Shown: positions 1-11,242, counted from the first letter of the stretch. The stretch: 64,000 nucleotides of DNA from Hyparrhenia diplandra (GCA_015847255.1 JADLZK010010161.1:124001-188000), one strand, 5' to 3'. Translations and numbers: made by a program. The notes: generated by a model not told the origin, from the sequence alone.

Positions 1-1060
1 GATTAGCAAGTTAGATTCAAGTAGAGTTGAGCGTTGCATGCCTCGGGATTCTAGATCTTCAAGTCATTAAGAATTTGGTATTATCTTGTATCCCTCTATA
101 TTTGTGACTTTGCTCTATTACAATAATATGTTTCTATTTCTTTTTGTGTTTCTAGTTTGCTCTAGTAGTATATTTGATATAGTCATGATTGATGATGAGT
201 TTACACATTTATTAGTAGAGCTCCTAGCTCATTACTCGAGTGGGTTAGGTGGTAGAGATTATGTAAGCATGGCACTTAGATATTATTTACCTACGGATGC
301 ATCTTATATTAGGGTTATGTGGTAGATCGCGGGTGTGACATTCCTATTGAGTCCTCTGTAGTCCACTCCCTGTCTATAAGACAAGTTGAACATGATTATA
401 AGGATATTCTTGCTCTATTCCTGATTTTCCTTATTAATCTTCATGATGCGTAGATTCAGAGTTGTTATGCTATACATGATTATATATATGCTAGAGTGAA
501 TGAATGACTTAGTAAATTAGATGCTACATAAGAATTCAATCTCTTAATTTGTCCATGCTAATCGACTAGTGAGTGGTTATGCCTATCTCGAAAGTGTTAC
601 CTCTGCCTAAGTTATCATCATTATCATATCATATCATTATTGGCCTACCCCCGTTAAGTAAGTGCTTTGTGATAGATTCTTCTATAAGCAATCTCATTTA
701 TCAATCATCTTTAGCTAACCCAAAATTTCCTCCTTGTGGTTAAATATAAATAATGATACCTGGATTACTCCCGGTTGAAATGCTACAGTGGTATTTTATC
801 TGTGCACTTGCGGATAACCTTTGTCATATATAATTATTCTTTAAGATTTCAAGGAGCATATTACGGATACCATAAACGCATTTCTAGCATTCTTTGCTGG
901 GGATGACAACCTAGCATTACGGTGATGCTATGAAATGTCCACACCATGGTACTCCCGGCGGCATATCTCATTTGGGGTGAGATTAACTCCATCCTCCGTG
1001 GTAGTGACGTTAAGGAGTACCAACACTGCAAATGGTTCTCTTCGCCTCGGCCCGCGGACG
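1..1060. mobile_element. Degenerate LTR-retrotransposon leader remnant (weak call)
   Basis: AT-rich sequence without a sustained reading frame. Around 868-910 a stretch ending in 'ctttgctggggatgacaacc' resembles the 'gccgttgccggggat' leader motif found just 3' of the LTR in many grass Athila/Tat-type gypsy elements. The preceding 860 bases have the AT-rich look of LTR or leader sequence. No LTR pair, primer-binding site or gag can be recognised, and the left end lies outside the window. It could equally be ordinary intergenic DNA. The call rests on remembered motif similarity only. Confidence 0.25.
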
Positions 1061-1079
1061 CAAACATGTGGTTGCTTCA

Positions 1080-2190
1080 TCAAGTAATCTTCCATATGCC
1101 TGCCTTTGTTTTCCCTAGCGCATACTCTCCTCCACCAACTTTGCTATTGTTCTTCACAAGCAACAAGTGTACCTAGACTCCTTGCATGAATTGATGACCC
1201 TATATGGGCGGTTGTGCATAATGGACTACTCTTGCAACCATGATTTCAAGTGATCCATGGTAGCAAACAAGATGCCCTTCCTTATGATGTTACAATCACT
1301 AACATCAGGTACTGTTGTATCACTTGGTTCTCCATTAGTTACTGCCATGTGACCATGGCCAAGGTGTTCGAAATCAGGAACTAGTGGATCCCTCCCAGGC
1401 AACACACTCCACAATATCTCTATTTCCCTATGATTGAGACGACGAACAGGATGATCGTCGTCAGAGTCCAGCTATTTCCTCCACAAAAGTTTCATCATCT
1501 CCAGCCACCTCCATATCAAACTGGTTCACAGCCTTGGCATCGCCCTTCACCACTAAGATCATCTTCATCACTAAGATCACCATCAATTGAGTCATCTCCG
1601 CTAGCGTCGTCAAAAGCTTCTTCTCCCTCACCAACTCCATAAGAGTCATCATCATCATCACTATTATGATTGTCATCACCATCGACGTCCACATTCTCGT
1701 GATCATCTCCATCGCCCTCACAACACCTTGCATCTCCCTCGGCCCATCTAACCCTTCAATACTGCCATAGGTTGGTTGTGTGAGAACTATTTCTTCTTCT
1801 ACTGAAGGACCATTCTCTATGCGAGGGTGGTATGATGGGCATGCTTCAACGTTCTCAATTCCTATGCCATACTCCTTAGTTACCACCAAATCCAAAGATC
1901 GCGCTCCGAGGCCAACACAAGCGCTTTGTAATCATTCCATTCGAACTCGCTTGTAATTTTGAACAACCTCTTGATCCGTGGACCCTTAGACAACCCAACA
2001 TCTATCACCCCTTCGAACTACGTCTCCGTTGGCCCAACCTAACCTTACTTTCATTCGGTCCACTAACCGGGTCAAAGAGGGTGACTCGAGAAAAAATCAA
2101 CACATCCTCGGACATGTCCTCAAATTCCATACTATCATCTCTTATTCTAACAACACGTCCTCCATGATGCAACCTTATTAATTTATCCAT
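1080..2190 (-). pseudogene. MuDR/MULE transposase N-terminal remnant
   Basis: Read leftward from a Met at 2190, the protein begins MDKLIRLHHGGRVVR and continues MEFEDMSEDVLIFS, a typical opening of plant MuDR-like proteins. An acidic Asp/Ser/Glu-rich stretch follows at about 1430-1680, visible only after a frame change. Then comes KGILFATMDHLKSWLQE (1226-1280) and, in another frame, NRPYRVINSCKESRY (about 1160-1220). The latter two match the N-terminal DNA-binding region of MuDR transposases (PF03108). An intact protein would continue into the MULE catalytic DDE domain and a SWIM zinc finger, and neither is present. At least two frameshifts and one in-frame stop interrupt the reading. I read it as a 3'-truncated dead copy. 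No TIR or 9 bp target duplication was found. Confidence 0.55.
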
Positions 2191-3058
2191 CTACAGCCAT
2201 CACACTACAAATGTTGTCACATATTCAGCTAATATCATTCCATCAAGGCGGAACTAATAACAAATCGGATATAACTAGTAGGCAAATCAATAAAAAAATA
2301 ACTAAATTTACCACTACGTTTTTATGAACACAATGTGGCCTACTACCATTATAGCATACACCAAATAATTAACAATACTAATTTCTCCAACGAGGCAACA
2401 TGAAACCCTAATGATTTTGTAATAACATACATCAATAGTCAACTAGCCATTAATTAACCGAGAACAACCTTAAAAAACATACCTCAAAGGAGCTACCAAA
2501 TCAAACTAAGTCATACATTCGACAAATACATCTATAAAAATACCATACCAAAATATACCCACGGTTTCCACAAATTTAAAGACAATGCAAGTAAGTCTAT
2601 GCGGACAAATTGGAAGAGGGGAAGGAGCATTGTCTCGGGGAACCGTTGGCACGCAAGATCCGGCTGCCTAGAGGAGCATTTGGGAGTTAGGGTTTGTTGA
2701 GAGAGGGGGGCAGAGGGGGGAGAGAGAGAGAGAGAGCAGAAAACCGCGACCAATAGAAAAGAAAGGAGGGAAGAAGGGGCGGGGCTCGGCCTGCGAGTCG
2801 CCCACGCGGAGCGTTTGGTCGGCGTAGAGTTGGCCCACGCTGAGCCCAGATGGGGCGGTGTTAACTAATACGACGCCGAGGTACGTGGGGCCCCACTACC
2901 CGCGGTAAATACTATGCCTGGAGTTAGCGGTGACGTAGCGCTAGCTTGGCGTCAACTGACCCTGCACCGAGCGACAGAACTTGGCGTGATATTTCCAGAA
3001 AATGTTTTGTTAGGGGGCTATTTGCAAAAAAAATCAAAAGGACCAAAATGCAAAGTTT
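2191..3058. other. Non-coding flank between MULE remnant and LOR gene
   Basis: No gene is visible. The first half is AT-rich. A (GA)n tract at about 2715-2740 is followed by a GC-rich stretch at 2770-2990. The right end has a 'ttgcaaaaaaaatcaaaagg' segment of the kind often seen near MULE termini. It may be the 5' end of the minus-strand MULE above, but no matching inverted repeat was found. The part nearest 3058 would also serve as the upstream region of the LOR gene. Confidence 0.3.
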
Positions 3059-3158
3059 TCACCTCCAGCTTCCTCCCGAAACTTAGACGCAACGAACAGA
3101 GGAGAAACAAACAAAAACCGCCTCGTCTGAAAAAGGGGAACAGAGCAGTACCAACACA

Positions 3159-3680
3159 ATGGCCAGGGCACGCCCCAACGCCATGTCCATGAGCACCACC
3201 GTGCGCCGCCGCAGCAGGCTCACGAGCCTGGGGCTGGCGCCGGACCGCTGGCTCATCTTCGACGGCGACGCCGGCGCGGCGGCGGGGTGCCGCCGGCCCA
3301 ACAAGGCCAAGCCTTTCCTGTCCGTGCGACGCGCCCGCCACGCCTTCCTCGGCGCCTCCTCCTCCGGCAAAGCGCCTCTGGCGTACGTGACGCCGCTGCA
3401 CGCGTCCGGCGCCGGCGCCGGCGAGTCGTACGTGGTGGAGGGCTCGTACGGTGCTCGGGCCTGCGCGGTGCGGGACGCGCGCAGCGGGGACGCCGTGGCC
3501 GAGGTGCGCAGGAAGGAGCGCGTCGGGGACGACGTGTTCCGCCTCGTGGCCGGGCCACGCCTCGGCGCGCCGCTCGCCATGGCGCTCGTCATCGCCCTCG
3601 ACGAGATGTTCGCCGCCGCCGGCGCGGGGTCCTGGTCGGCGTGGCGGCCGTCCCTGCTGCGCCGGACGTGGTCGGCGTAG
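3159..3680 (+). CDS. LURP-one-related (LOR, tubby C2-like) protein, N-terminally shortened
   Basis: A 173-residue open frame. The LOR family (PF04525) adopts a tubby-like beta-barrel; LURP1 in Arabidopsis is linked to defence against oomycetes, but most members have no known function. Family features seen are DRWLIFDGD near residue 30, KPFLSVRR near 50, SYVVEGSYGARACAVRD near 90-105, GDAVAEVRRK, and the terminal LAMALVIALDEMF. LOR proteins usually run about 200-220 residues and carry an N-terminal strand block (roughly TVWRKSLLFNGDGF to DAAGKPLLTV) before the WLI-GD segment. Here MARARPNAMSMSTTV is joined directly to RRRSRLTSLGLAPDRW, so about 50-60 residues are missing. Either the gene is truncated, or an upstream exon has been lost or is unrecognised. 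The start at 3159 is the only sensible Met. Third-position GC is very high, as in many grass first exons. Confidence 0.7.
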   Translation: MARARPNAMSMSTTVRRRSRLTSLGLAPDRWLIFDGDAGAAAGCRRPNKAKPFLSVRRARHAFLGASSSGKAPLAYVTPLHASGAGAGESYVVEGSYGARACAVRDARSGDAVAEVRRKERVGDDVFRLVAGPRLGAPLAMALVIALDEMFAAAGAGSWSAWRPSLLRRTWSA

Positions 3681-5012
3681 TAGTAGTTACTAATAAGCTG
3701 CCGCCGGCGACGCCGTGCCGTGCTGTACCGAGCAGACCAGAGCATGCACCTGTGTCCCTGTGAGGCTGTGACCCTGTCCTCGCAGGCACCGCCGCACCTG
3801 ACCTTGGCCCGGCTGTGAACGTGGGCAGAGTTCTTTCAGCAAGCAGGCTGCAGCATCTCCGGCGCCTAGCTAGTGCACCTGTATCATACAGTCAGCCGTC
3901 CCTGTTCTGAACTTCTGATTCCAAGAAAACAAGAGGACGATCGGCAAGGATGGTGATCATGCAAGTACAACTAGATAGAGGAGTAGTTTCAAGTGCATGG
4001 ATGCCGATTTGTATGTAGGAGCGTTGTATCTGTAATACCATGGTTCTGTTCTGTATGTGCCATGATGCCAGCTGAATTATATTTAGACGAGGATTGATGG
4101 ACGAACGCAAGAATGTACATGTAACCTTGATCAGGGCTTCAGTTTTATGCATCCATGCTATACTCTTACTCTCTGATGCATGTTCTGTTCAACAGTCTGG
4201 CTTTCCAATTTAGTTATGCGTGAAAATACGTTTTGTAGCGCTTCTGATCCTGCACAAGTCTAAACACTGCCCAGTTGTACTTGCTAACAACACACATCAA
4301 GCCTGCACTGTACTACCAGTTCTCCCTCCTTTCATGCATTTTTGCAGCTTGCTAGAGAGCCTAACAGGTGTCTTAAAATATGTGTGGCCACACCACCAGC
4401 AGGCCCTAATCCTCCGTGCAATTTAATTTTCAGAGGTGAATTAATATACTCCATTAGTAATAGTAAGATTCCATGTGCTAACATTCATAGTGTGATTGAA
4501 TCAGATGCAACATGCAGCATGACACTGATTCATCTCCAGATACCCCTTTTGCTTGTCGTATAGCCCCATCGTTATTATTATTATATAATTACGCGTGTCT
4601 ATGCATAGCTTTGACGGCTTTTACTTCTTCAATTCAAAAAGGTAACTTATAAAAAAAAAACTTTATTGTAAGAGCTTCTAAAATTTATAAGCCTTTTCAA
4701 ACGGAGTCATTTACGTACCTACCTCTGGTCGGTCTCCTTCTCTTGTATTGTCACTTTCAGAAGGCACTAGTGTTGTCTGTTCCTGCGAGACCTGTGCATT
4801 TTCAGTAGCCGATTGAGATTTTGGAGAGATTTCCTTGAGAAAAAGGTGTCAGACTCTCCGATCGCTTTCAATGCGTTTCAAACGTACGTGGACGGCTGAA
4901 ACAAACATGTCCAAGGACCACCACCGGACGAACGAATTTGCTCTAGATTCACGTACGTTTCCTCTTCTGTTTTGACACGCGTGTCCCATCTCGGCCCGCT
5001 GTGCCTTGTGCA
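3681..5012. other. Intergenic / 3' flank of LOR gene
   Basis: No gene is recognised. The first 400 bases are probably 3' UTR. Later sequence is AT-rich, with a short (TTA)n near 4570 and A and T runs near 4650. No transposon terminus marks the left edge of CACTA-1 here. Confidence 0.4.
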
Positions 5013-5150
5013 GTGAGGAAGGGAAGGGAAGAAGAGGAAGAGGGAGGAAGGGAAGGGAAGAAGAGGAAGAGGGAGGAGGAAGAAGAGGGAGGAAGGGAAG
5101 AAGAGGGAGGAGGAAGAAGGGGAAGGGGAGGAGGAGGAAGAGAGTGCCTC
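5013..5150 (+). repeat. GGAAGA purine tract in CACTA-1 leader
   Basis: About 130 bases made almost only of G and A, in irregular GGAAGG/AAGAGG units. It matches 44583-44772 in CACTA-2, where it lies within the transposase 5' leader. Apparent open frames through it (poly Glu/Lys/Arg/Gly) are low-complexity artefacts. It sits exactly at the left breakpoint of CACTA-1. Confidence 0.85.
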
Positions 5151-5281
5151 TCGGACCGGTCGTCACCGTCATCGCCGACCGGTGCTGCTGCGGTGATCGA
5201 CGCCGTCGTCGCCGACCGTTGCTGCTGTGGTGATCGACGTCGTCGTCGCCGACCGTTGCTCTTGCCGTTTCTGCGGCCAAG
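5150..5281 (+). promoter_or_regulatory. Untranslated leader exon with splice donor (CACTA-1)
   Basis: A CG-rich segment with repeated 'gccgaccg' words ends in GGCCAAG followed by GTAAGCCC, a good donor site. The same exon edge occurs in CACTA-2 at about 44865. An untranslated first exon followed by introns fits the usual structure of En/Spm transposase transcripts. The promoter that would drive it is missing from this copy. Confidence 0.45.
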
Positions 5282-6125
5282 GTAAGCCCTATCTTTCTAG
5301 TAGTGGTTAGTACTAGTAGTTAGTAGGGTTAGTAGTAGTAGTTAGTAAATAGTTTGGTGGCCTTCGTGCCCATATTGGTGGTTGTTATATTGGTGGTTGG
5401 CGGCCTTCGTGCGCATATTGATGGTTGGTGGCCTTCGTGCCCATATTGGTGGTTGGTGGCCTTCGTGCCCATTCTCGGTATATGCATGTAGTTGTTGGCC
5501 TTCGCGTGCCATGTTTTTGCAGGTTTTGGGTATCTCCCGTGTGCAGGGAGGTGCTGCGAAATTTTGAGTGGACACTAACTTTTTTGGCCTTGTTTTGTAG
5601 GAGGACTGTCGGAGGGACTCGGCGACCCCGGTCGCCCTGGGGGGGTCTTGCTGCACAGCGTCTCCACCGACCCCGTAGGGTATGAATCACGTCCGTCCCA
5701 TCCTTTGTAGTTGTCTTACATAGCGCGACCAGTTAGGGCGTCTCCCCGTCCGAAGACGGGCGTTGGCGGTATGCGCATCCGCGTGCATATCTGCGACCGT
5801 ATATCCGTTTTGGATTGTCCCGTTTTTTGGACAGCCGTGGATGCGTAGAGCAAGGTTAGCATCCATGCTCGGCTCCCGTCCAGGCGGAATTTCGGCAGCA
5901 CTCCTCCGTTGTTCTCCGGATACACACTCTCCCCGCCGGGACGTGTATCGGGGAGTGACGAGGTGCTCGCCGAAATTCCCCGGCGACCCCGAGCATGGAT
6001 GCTAACCTTGTTCACGCATCCTCGGTGGGATTAGGACCTACCCCTCACCTATTAGATGGTAGGAACGCCGTGTAGATGCAATTGCCGCTTATGTGGCTCG
6101 CCGACATGGGCGTATGACGATGAGG

Positions 6126-8003
6126 ATGGATAACCGTGAGTGGATGTACACGGGCTTCGCAAGTAAGAGTCTTGAATGGGTTAGGGGGACCGATGCTTTC
6201 TGGAACATGCATTTGGCCCTTTGCTAAAGGGTCTGTTTCGATGCCGTGTCCGCGGCAAGCAAATGTAAGAACAAGAAAAAGCGAGTCAAGATTGAAATGG
6301 GTAAACATATTTACAACAACGGATTCGTCCCAAACTATAGCATTTTGGATCTTCCACGGCGAAGTCGATCGTATTAGAGAGGACGTGGTGAGGCCCCTCC
6401 TCGAGGAGTATGATCAAGATGCCGGGATGGCGGACATGATGGCGAGACTTCACGATGCTGAGTTCAATGGAGGATTGGAGGAGGAACCCGAGGAAACCGC
6501 AAAGGCGTTCTACGAGATGATGGAGGCGCACAAAGAGCCCCCTTCACGAAGACAATGGTTACGGCTGGATGCCATTTCACGCCTTATAGCGTTGAAGTCG
6601 CAATTGAGCATTAGTCGAGACGGCTTCGACACCCTCGTTGCCGATTATTGGCAACCGCTTCGCAGGGTCACGCCTGCCCGAAGAACACGCACGAGTCACG
6701 AGGAGACTTCTTCGTGGACTCAAGATGCCGTATGAGTCGTACCATGCTTGTCCAAAGGGGTGCGCCCTATTTAGGGGAGATCTCAAGGAAGCAACGCGAT
6801 CGTCCAAAGTGCAAAGCCTCGTAGGTTTGTGGAGGTAGAATGTAGTGATGGCGGGAAGAAACAGTCCAAGATCCCCGAGATGGTCGCACGACACCTTCCT
6901 TTTCGCATCGAGGCTCCAACGGCTGTACATGACGGAGGAGTCCGCGAAACAAATGACATGGCACAAGAAGGGCAAAAGATACGATCCCCGAGAAGTTGGT
7001 ACACCCATCGGATGGTGATGCATGGAAGCACCGATAATATGCATCCCGAAAAAGCTATGGAGGCTCGAAATGTACGGCGAAGCGTTTATGAATGTATGGG
7101 TTCAACCCGCACGGTCAATCGGGCGGCCCCGTACACTTGTTGGCCCCGTGTTCGTGATCCCTCTCAATCTTCCCCCTGGTGTCATGTTTGAGCTCAAGCA
7201 CCTGTTCTTGACGCCGATAATACCCGCACCCGGGCAACAATATGGGTGTGTTCATGCAGCCGGTGTGGGATGAATTGCAAGATGCTTGGCAAAAATGGGT
7301 ACCGACGCATCGGCCGAGCTACAAAGACAAACTTTACAATGCATGTGTGGTACCTATATTCAATGCATGACTTCGGCTTATGGCATATTCAGCGCATGGT
7401 GTGTTCATGGGAGGTTCCCTTGCCCAACATGCAAGGCAAAGCCGTGCGATTCACCGGCTTCTCAAGGGTGGCAAGTATTCTTCGTTTGACAAACATCGTC
7501 AATTCCTGCCCGAGGACCATGAATTCAGACTAGACAAAAGCACTTCACGAAAGGACCTTGCGGCGTGCCACACAAGTTTATTACCTCCCATGGGCGTGCC
7601 AAAAACACGAGGACCTTGCGGGTTGGTACCTTGTGCAGTGTGCGGCGGTATCGCCGCACGGTAAAGCGCTTTGTTCGAACGATGATGATTACAATCCCGA
7701 CCCAAACACCGAAGAGTTCTATCAGCTTTGAGGGGCTAGAAGGACGCGTTTGGAGATAGACATTCTTTCGCCGATGGGCATGGAAGTAGACAACGCCATC
7801 GATGAGGACGAGGGTGATGAGGTGCGGGGATGCTAAGGACCCGCAAATTCTTGAACGATGGAGGCTGGTGCGCGAAGGGAGCCGTGGAGGGTGATGCACA
7901 TGCCGAGGACGATACGGATGATGAGGATGGTGACATTGATGATTACAATAGTGGTAGCGATAGTGATGACTACATGCCGACTTTTAGGCATTCGGGGAGA
8001 TAA
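6126..8003 (+). pseudogene. CACTA-1 TNP2-type transposase, internally deleted
   Basis: The start at 6126 opens with MDNREWMYTGFASKSLEWV, the transposase-associated N-terminus of TNPD/TNP2 proteins. It runs through YNSILDLPRR-like leader frames to CPKGCALFRGD (about 6750) and MHVWYLYSMHDF (about 7340), then meets a deletion of about 1.76 kb at 7552-7570. That deletion removes the TNP2 core (PF02992) and DUF4218 parts present in CACTA-2. The C-terminal acidic tail, ending at the stop at 8001-8003, is retained. Many single-base frameshifts are present. It cannot make a working transposase. Confidence 0.8.
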
Positions 8004-8114
8004 TTTCTAAATCATGTAATACTATTTTGTTATTATTGTTACCTTTCAATTATATTTCGTTCATTTTGCAATACTAATTGGTTTACTATTTGTTTTTTGC
8101 AGGGACTCGACAAA

Positions 8115-10480
8115 ATGCCGGCGGAAGGCGGCAACGCCGACAGGGGGTCCATCCGCACGCGAGACCCCCTCACCCTCTCCCCGGGCCGACGAGGAGGAGG
8201 CCGACGAGCAGCCCCCGACGGTGGAGACGTCGAGGCGCGGCCGACGCCGCCCGTCCACGAGGAGGCTTGACTTTGTGTCGTCGTCGGACCAGCCGGGGCC
8301 GGTCGGGCCGGCCGGGGGCCGCCATCGGGCCAGCCCTCGTCGGGCCACACCGCTTCGAACTCGGACTCAAAGGCCGAAGAGACACCTGTCCACACGTCCT
8401 CCTCGAGTGCCGCCAAGGTCTACCAAATGCGGGCCTTGAGCCTCCACGAGGGGGCCGATCCTTTTCACCGCCGCCCCGTGATTCGACCCAACGGTGAAAG
8501 TAAGTAGCCATTGATATTTTCACTACTTCTTCATATGACATGTTGAAAATCGAACTTCAAACTAACAATTTGTCTTAATGCCTCGCGGCGAAGGCGGGAA
8601 GATTGTAAGCGGAGGGGGCAAAGGCGCGCCATATCAATGGCATCCGAGCCTGGCCGATTAGAGAGAACTACCCCGGCCCTCGGTGGACCTCGGGAACAAC
8701 GTGAGGGAGGTTCCCCCGACGTGGGACCACTTCGCGGCGGCGTGAACGAGGGCAGACTTGCCGGGAAGATCAAGACGGACTTTTTGGGTGAGTGTGTATG
8801 CGGGATTACTTCACGCCGTTTGAATACTATGTTTCTTAAATAATTGAATGATACATGTTTTCTCGTATGCGTAACTACTTCACGTGCGAGGCGGGAAGGA
8901 GGAGGAGGCCGCTAGAGTGCAGATGTGGTCCGCCGAGAACGACTCAAGGACCTCGTACCACGAGGCGCGTGTTTTGCATCACCTCCTACAACGCCGACGT
9001 GTTTGGCAAGGTGGTGAAGAAGAACGGCAAGGGAGATGATGCTCCGAGGGGAGACCGACCTCACCGGGAGCAAGTACATCCAGGTTCGTGAGAACGCATT
9101 TATTCAGATTTCTTCAATAAAAAAATAAGCGAGACTTCCATTAATCCTCTCCGCTATGTCATGCGATGTGTCGGGAGTGGTGCGCGACAAAGTACAAGGA
9201 CTGGCGGGAGGCCATTGTGGACAAGTGGCTCTTGGACGAGACGTGACGTGACAAGAGACTCCGTCGGGAGGTGTCGCCCGGAGATGCAAGGCGCTCCACA
9301 CCACCAAGGCAGCGTGCCCCTCCCGGTGTATATGGATAGATGGGTACGATTGTGTTGATATTTTTATTCAAGCGCTCAAATCTCTTCACTTCTAACCATC
9401 TACGTGTTCTCCTCGCGGCTCGCATGAAAGATGAAAACCGGGAGGTCCGAGTACGCGGGGTGGGCCTTGACTCACGGGGCGGCGGCCCGACCGGCCAACG
9501 CCTATGACCCGGCGAGGGGCCCGAGGCGCATAAAGAACGCCGGCGTCTACCCCAAGCTTACCCAAGACGCCGAGGCGGCCAAGCGGCGCTATGGGGAGGA
9601 CCGATCCGGCCCACCGCCCCCGGACAATGCACTGGTGATGAGGTTGGGAGGAGGGAAGCAAAGACGGCCGGTTCGGATGGCCAACAAACGCGATCGACCC
9701 GTCCTCCGCTGGATGTGCCGAGGGTGATTCGCTCACGGAGCACGACCTCCACCGACATCCCCATAGCACCTCGGCGGTCGAGCTCCATGCGCAGCGATGC
9801 GGGTAACTTCAGTTTCATCGGCCGCTCACCGGTTTTACATTTTTTCGCTACCTATGCATTGTTTCAATGTTACGGTTGTAATATTGCGTGTCCGGATGGC
9901 GGCCGGGAGGCCGAGCGGCGGCCCGGCGCGCAAGAGTTTGCGGGCAAAAAGCAAAAGGCCGCGGAGGCCCATCGGCGGGAGTTGGAGGCAATCACGCAAC
10001 ACTCGGTGCGCCAGTACCGGGACGTGGCGAGCTACTTCCGTGGCCTCCGGGATCCGGGTGTGACCCCGCCTCCGTTGCCTCCCGGCTGTTCGCTCTCCAC
10101 CGTTTCCGTTCCTCCTCGTGAAGCATCTCAGGTGAGTATATGTTGTTGTTCATTTATTTGGCATGTGCGGCTCACCTGCGGTACTAATGAGATCGCCTCA
10201 CACTTGTGCAGCCGCGGTCGGCGGGTTCGAACCCGACTCCTCCGGTGGCCCTTCTCCACCCCATCCGGCCCTTATCCGGCCGGGCCCGACCGCACAACAC
10301 ACGTGGCCGGGTGGCGTTCCTCCTCCGGCGCGGCCAGCCAGCCCACACTACGGGCTTCCACACGTCCCTCCACACCACGGGTGGTCGTACCGGTCGGCGC
10401 CGCGCCGCAGCGGGTGGTATCCGGGGCAAGGTGAGGGCTCTTCGCACCCGGGGAGGCCACGGTTCGGGCCGTCAAGTTGA
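8115..10480 (+). pseudogene. CACTA-1 TNPA-like gene (Ptta/En/Spm, Transposase_24 type)
   Basis: The second gene of the element begins MPAEGGNADR at 8115. Introns are likely at about 8500-8580, 8790-8870, 9090-9160, 9350-9430, 9800-9890 and 10135-10210, judged from GTAAGT/GTGAGT and CAG borders and by comparison with CACTA-2. Recognisable pieces are YFTCEAG (8880), SFNADVFGKVV-like text (about 8990), VPLPVYMDRW (about 9320), and the block from YDPARGPRR to YPKLTQDAEAAKRRYG (about 9505-9600), all of the plant Transposase_24 family (PF03004). That family resembles TNPA, which binds subterminal repeats and bridges the element ends. Reading frames are broken repeatedly. Confidence 0.65.
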
Positions 10481-10502
10481 GGTGGTGGTGATGGATTTAT
10501 TT

Positions 10503-10740
10503 TAGATGTTGGATATGTTGCACTTGTGGACGGATCTCGTTTCGATGTTGGACATGTTAGATTCCGTTTGGTTGTTGGACATGTTGGATTTTGTGGTATT
10601 TGTGGATTATATATGTGAATTTGTGGTATTTGTGGATTATATATGTGAATTTGTGAGATATGTGGATTATATATGTGAATCGGTGATCTATGTGGTTTAT
10701 GATGTATATATGAATGTTTATGGTATATGTATATGTTGAT
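10503..10740 (+). repeat. Minisatellite near 3' end of CACTA-1
   Basis: Two adjoining repeat types: about 28 bp units built on 'ttggacatgtt' (10503-10590), then about 30 bp units built on 'tggattatatatgtgaattt' (10590-10720). The same pair occurs at 51770-51990 in CACTA-2 with different copy numbers. Confidence 0.75.
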
Positions 10741-10784
10741 TTGCAGCAACAAGCAATAGAAACGACAAAAATGAAATTCCCAGC

Positions 10785-11242
10785 TTTGCGAGTGCCGGAC
10801 TCGGCAAAGCGGGTAACCTCGCAGAAAAATGGCGGGTTTGCCGAGTGCAAAAGGTGGCACTCGCAAAATGACCATAACTTTGCCGAAGTGCCTCTGACGC
10901 ACTCGCAAAGTCCATTTGTTTTTTTTAAAATAAATACTTTGCCGGTGCCAACATCGGCACTCGGCAAAGATTTAAAATATTCAAATCTTTGCCGAGTGCC
11001 GGACGTTTGGCACTCGGCAAAGCCCCTTCCATATTTAACGGTCGACGCGGGTTCGCCGAAAGTGCTGACCGTCGCACTCGGGCGAACTCTTCGCCGATTG
11101 CTTTTTTTGGCACTCGGCGAAGATGGCTTCGCCGAGTAAATCTTCGCTTTAGGTGCGGCACTCGGGCGTAAGCCTTCGCCGAAGTGCTTCTAAGCATTTG
11201 CCGAGTGCGGCGCGCACTCGGCAAAGGACGTCTCCTGTAGTG
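10785..11242 (+). repeat. 3' subterminal repeat array and TIR of CACTA-1
   Basis: Repeated TTTGCCGAGTGC and its complement GCACTCGGCAAA in both orientations form pairs that can fold back. The array ends at the terminal CTGTAGTG (11242). In En/Spm such repeats are the binding sites for TNPA. Confidence 0.85.

Larger units (their letters stand above)
5013..11242 (+). mobile_element. CACTA-1: 5'-truncated, internally deleted En/Spm-type transposon
   Basis: The sequence parallels CACTA-2 (44586-52537) almost throughout: purine tract, spliced leader, tnp2, tnpA-like gene, minisatellite, subterminal repeats. The 3' terminus is intact; its last bases read CCTGTAGTG, the reverse complement of CACTACAGG. 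On the left, similarity starts abruptly at the purine tract near 5015, so the first ~1.8 kb of the element (5' TIR, subterminal repeats, palindrome, promoter) is absent. Relative to CACTA-2 it also lacks about 1.76 kb of tnp2 at 7552-7570. It cannot encode a complete transposase and, lacking one end, should be immobile. No target duplication can be assessed because the left end is gone. Confidence 0.85.

Noticed and set aside
3018..3789. Several long frames antisense to, or in other frames of, the LOR gene (up to 220 codons)
   Set aside because: GC-rich coding DNA with strong third-position bias leaves all frames open. Only the plus frame 3159-3680 shows LOR family motifs.
5001..5285. Frames rich in Glu, Lys, Gly and Arg across the purine tracts (also 44486-44815)
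   Set aside because: Low-complexity translation of a GGAAGA tract in a transposon leader, with no conserved protein text.
10506..10739. Open frame through the minisatellite of CACTA-1
   Set aside because: It is a by-product of a stop-free repeat unit. The equivalent in CACTA-2 differs in length and frame.
5013..11242. CACTA-1 as a complete transposon
   Set aside because: No CACTA terminus or subterminal repeats exist on the left, and similarity to the sibling element stops at the purine tract.
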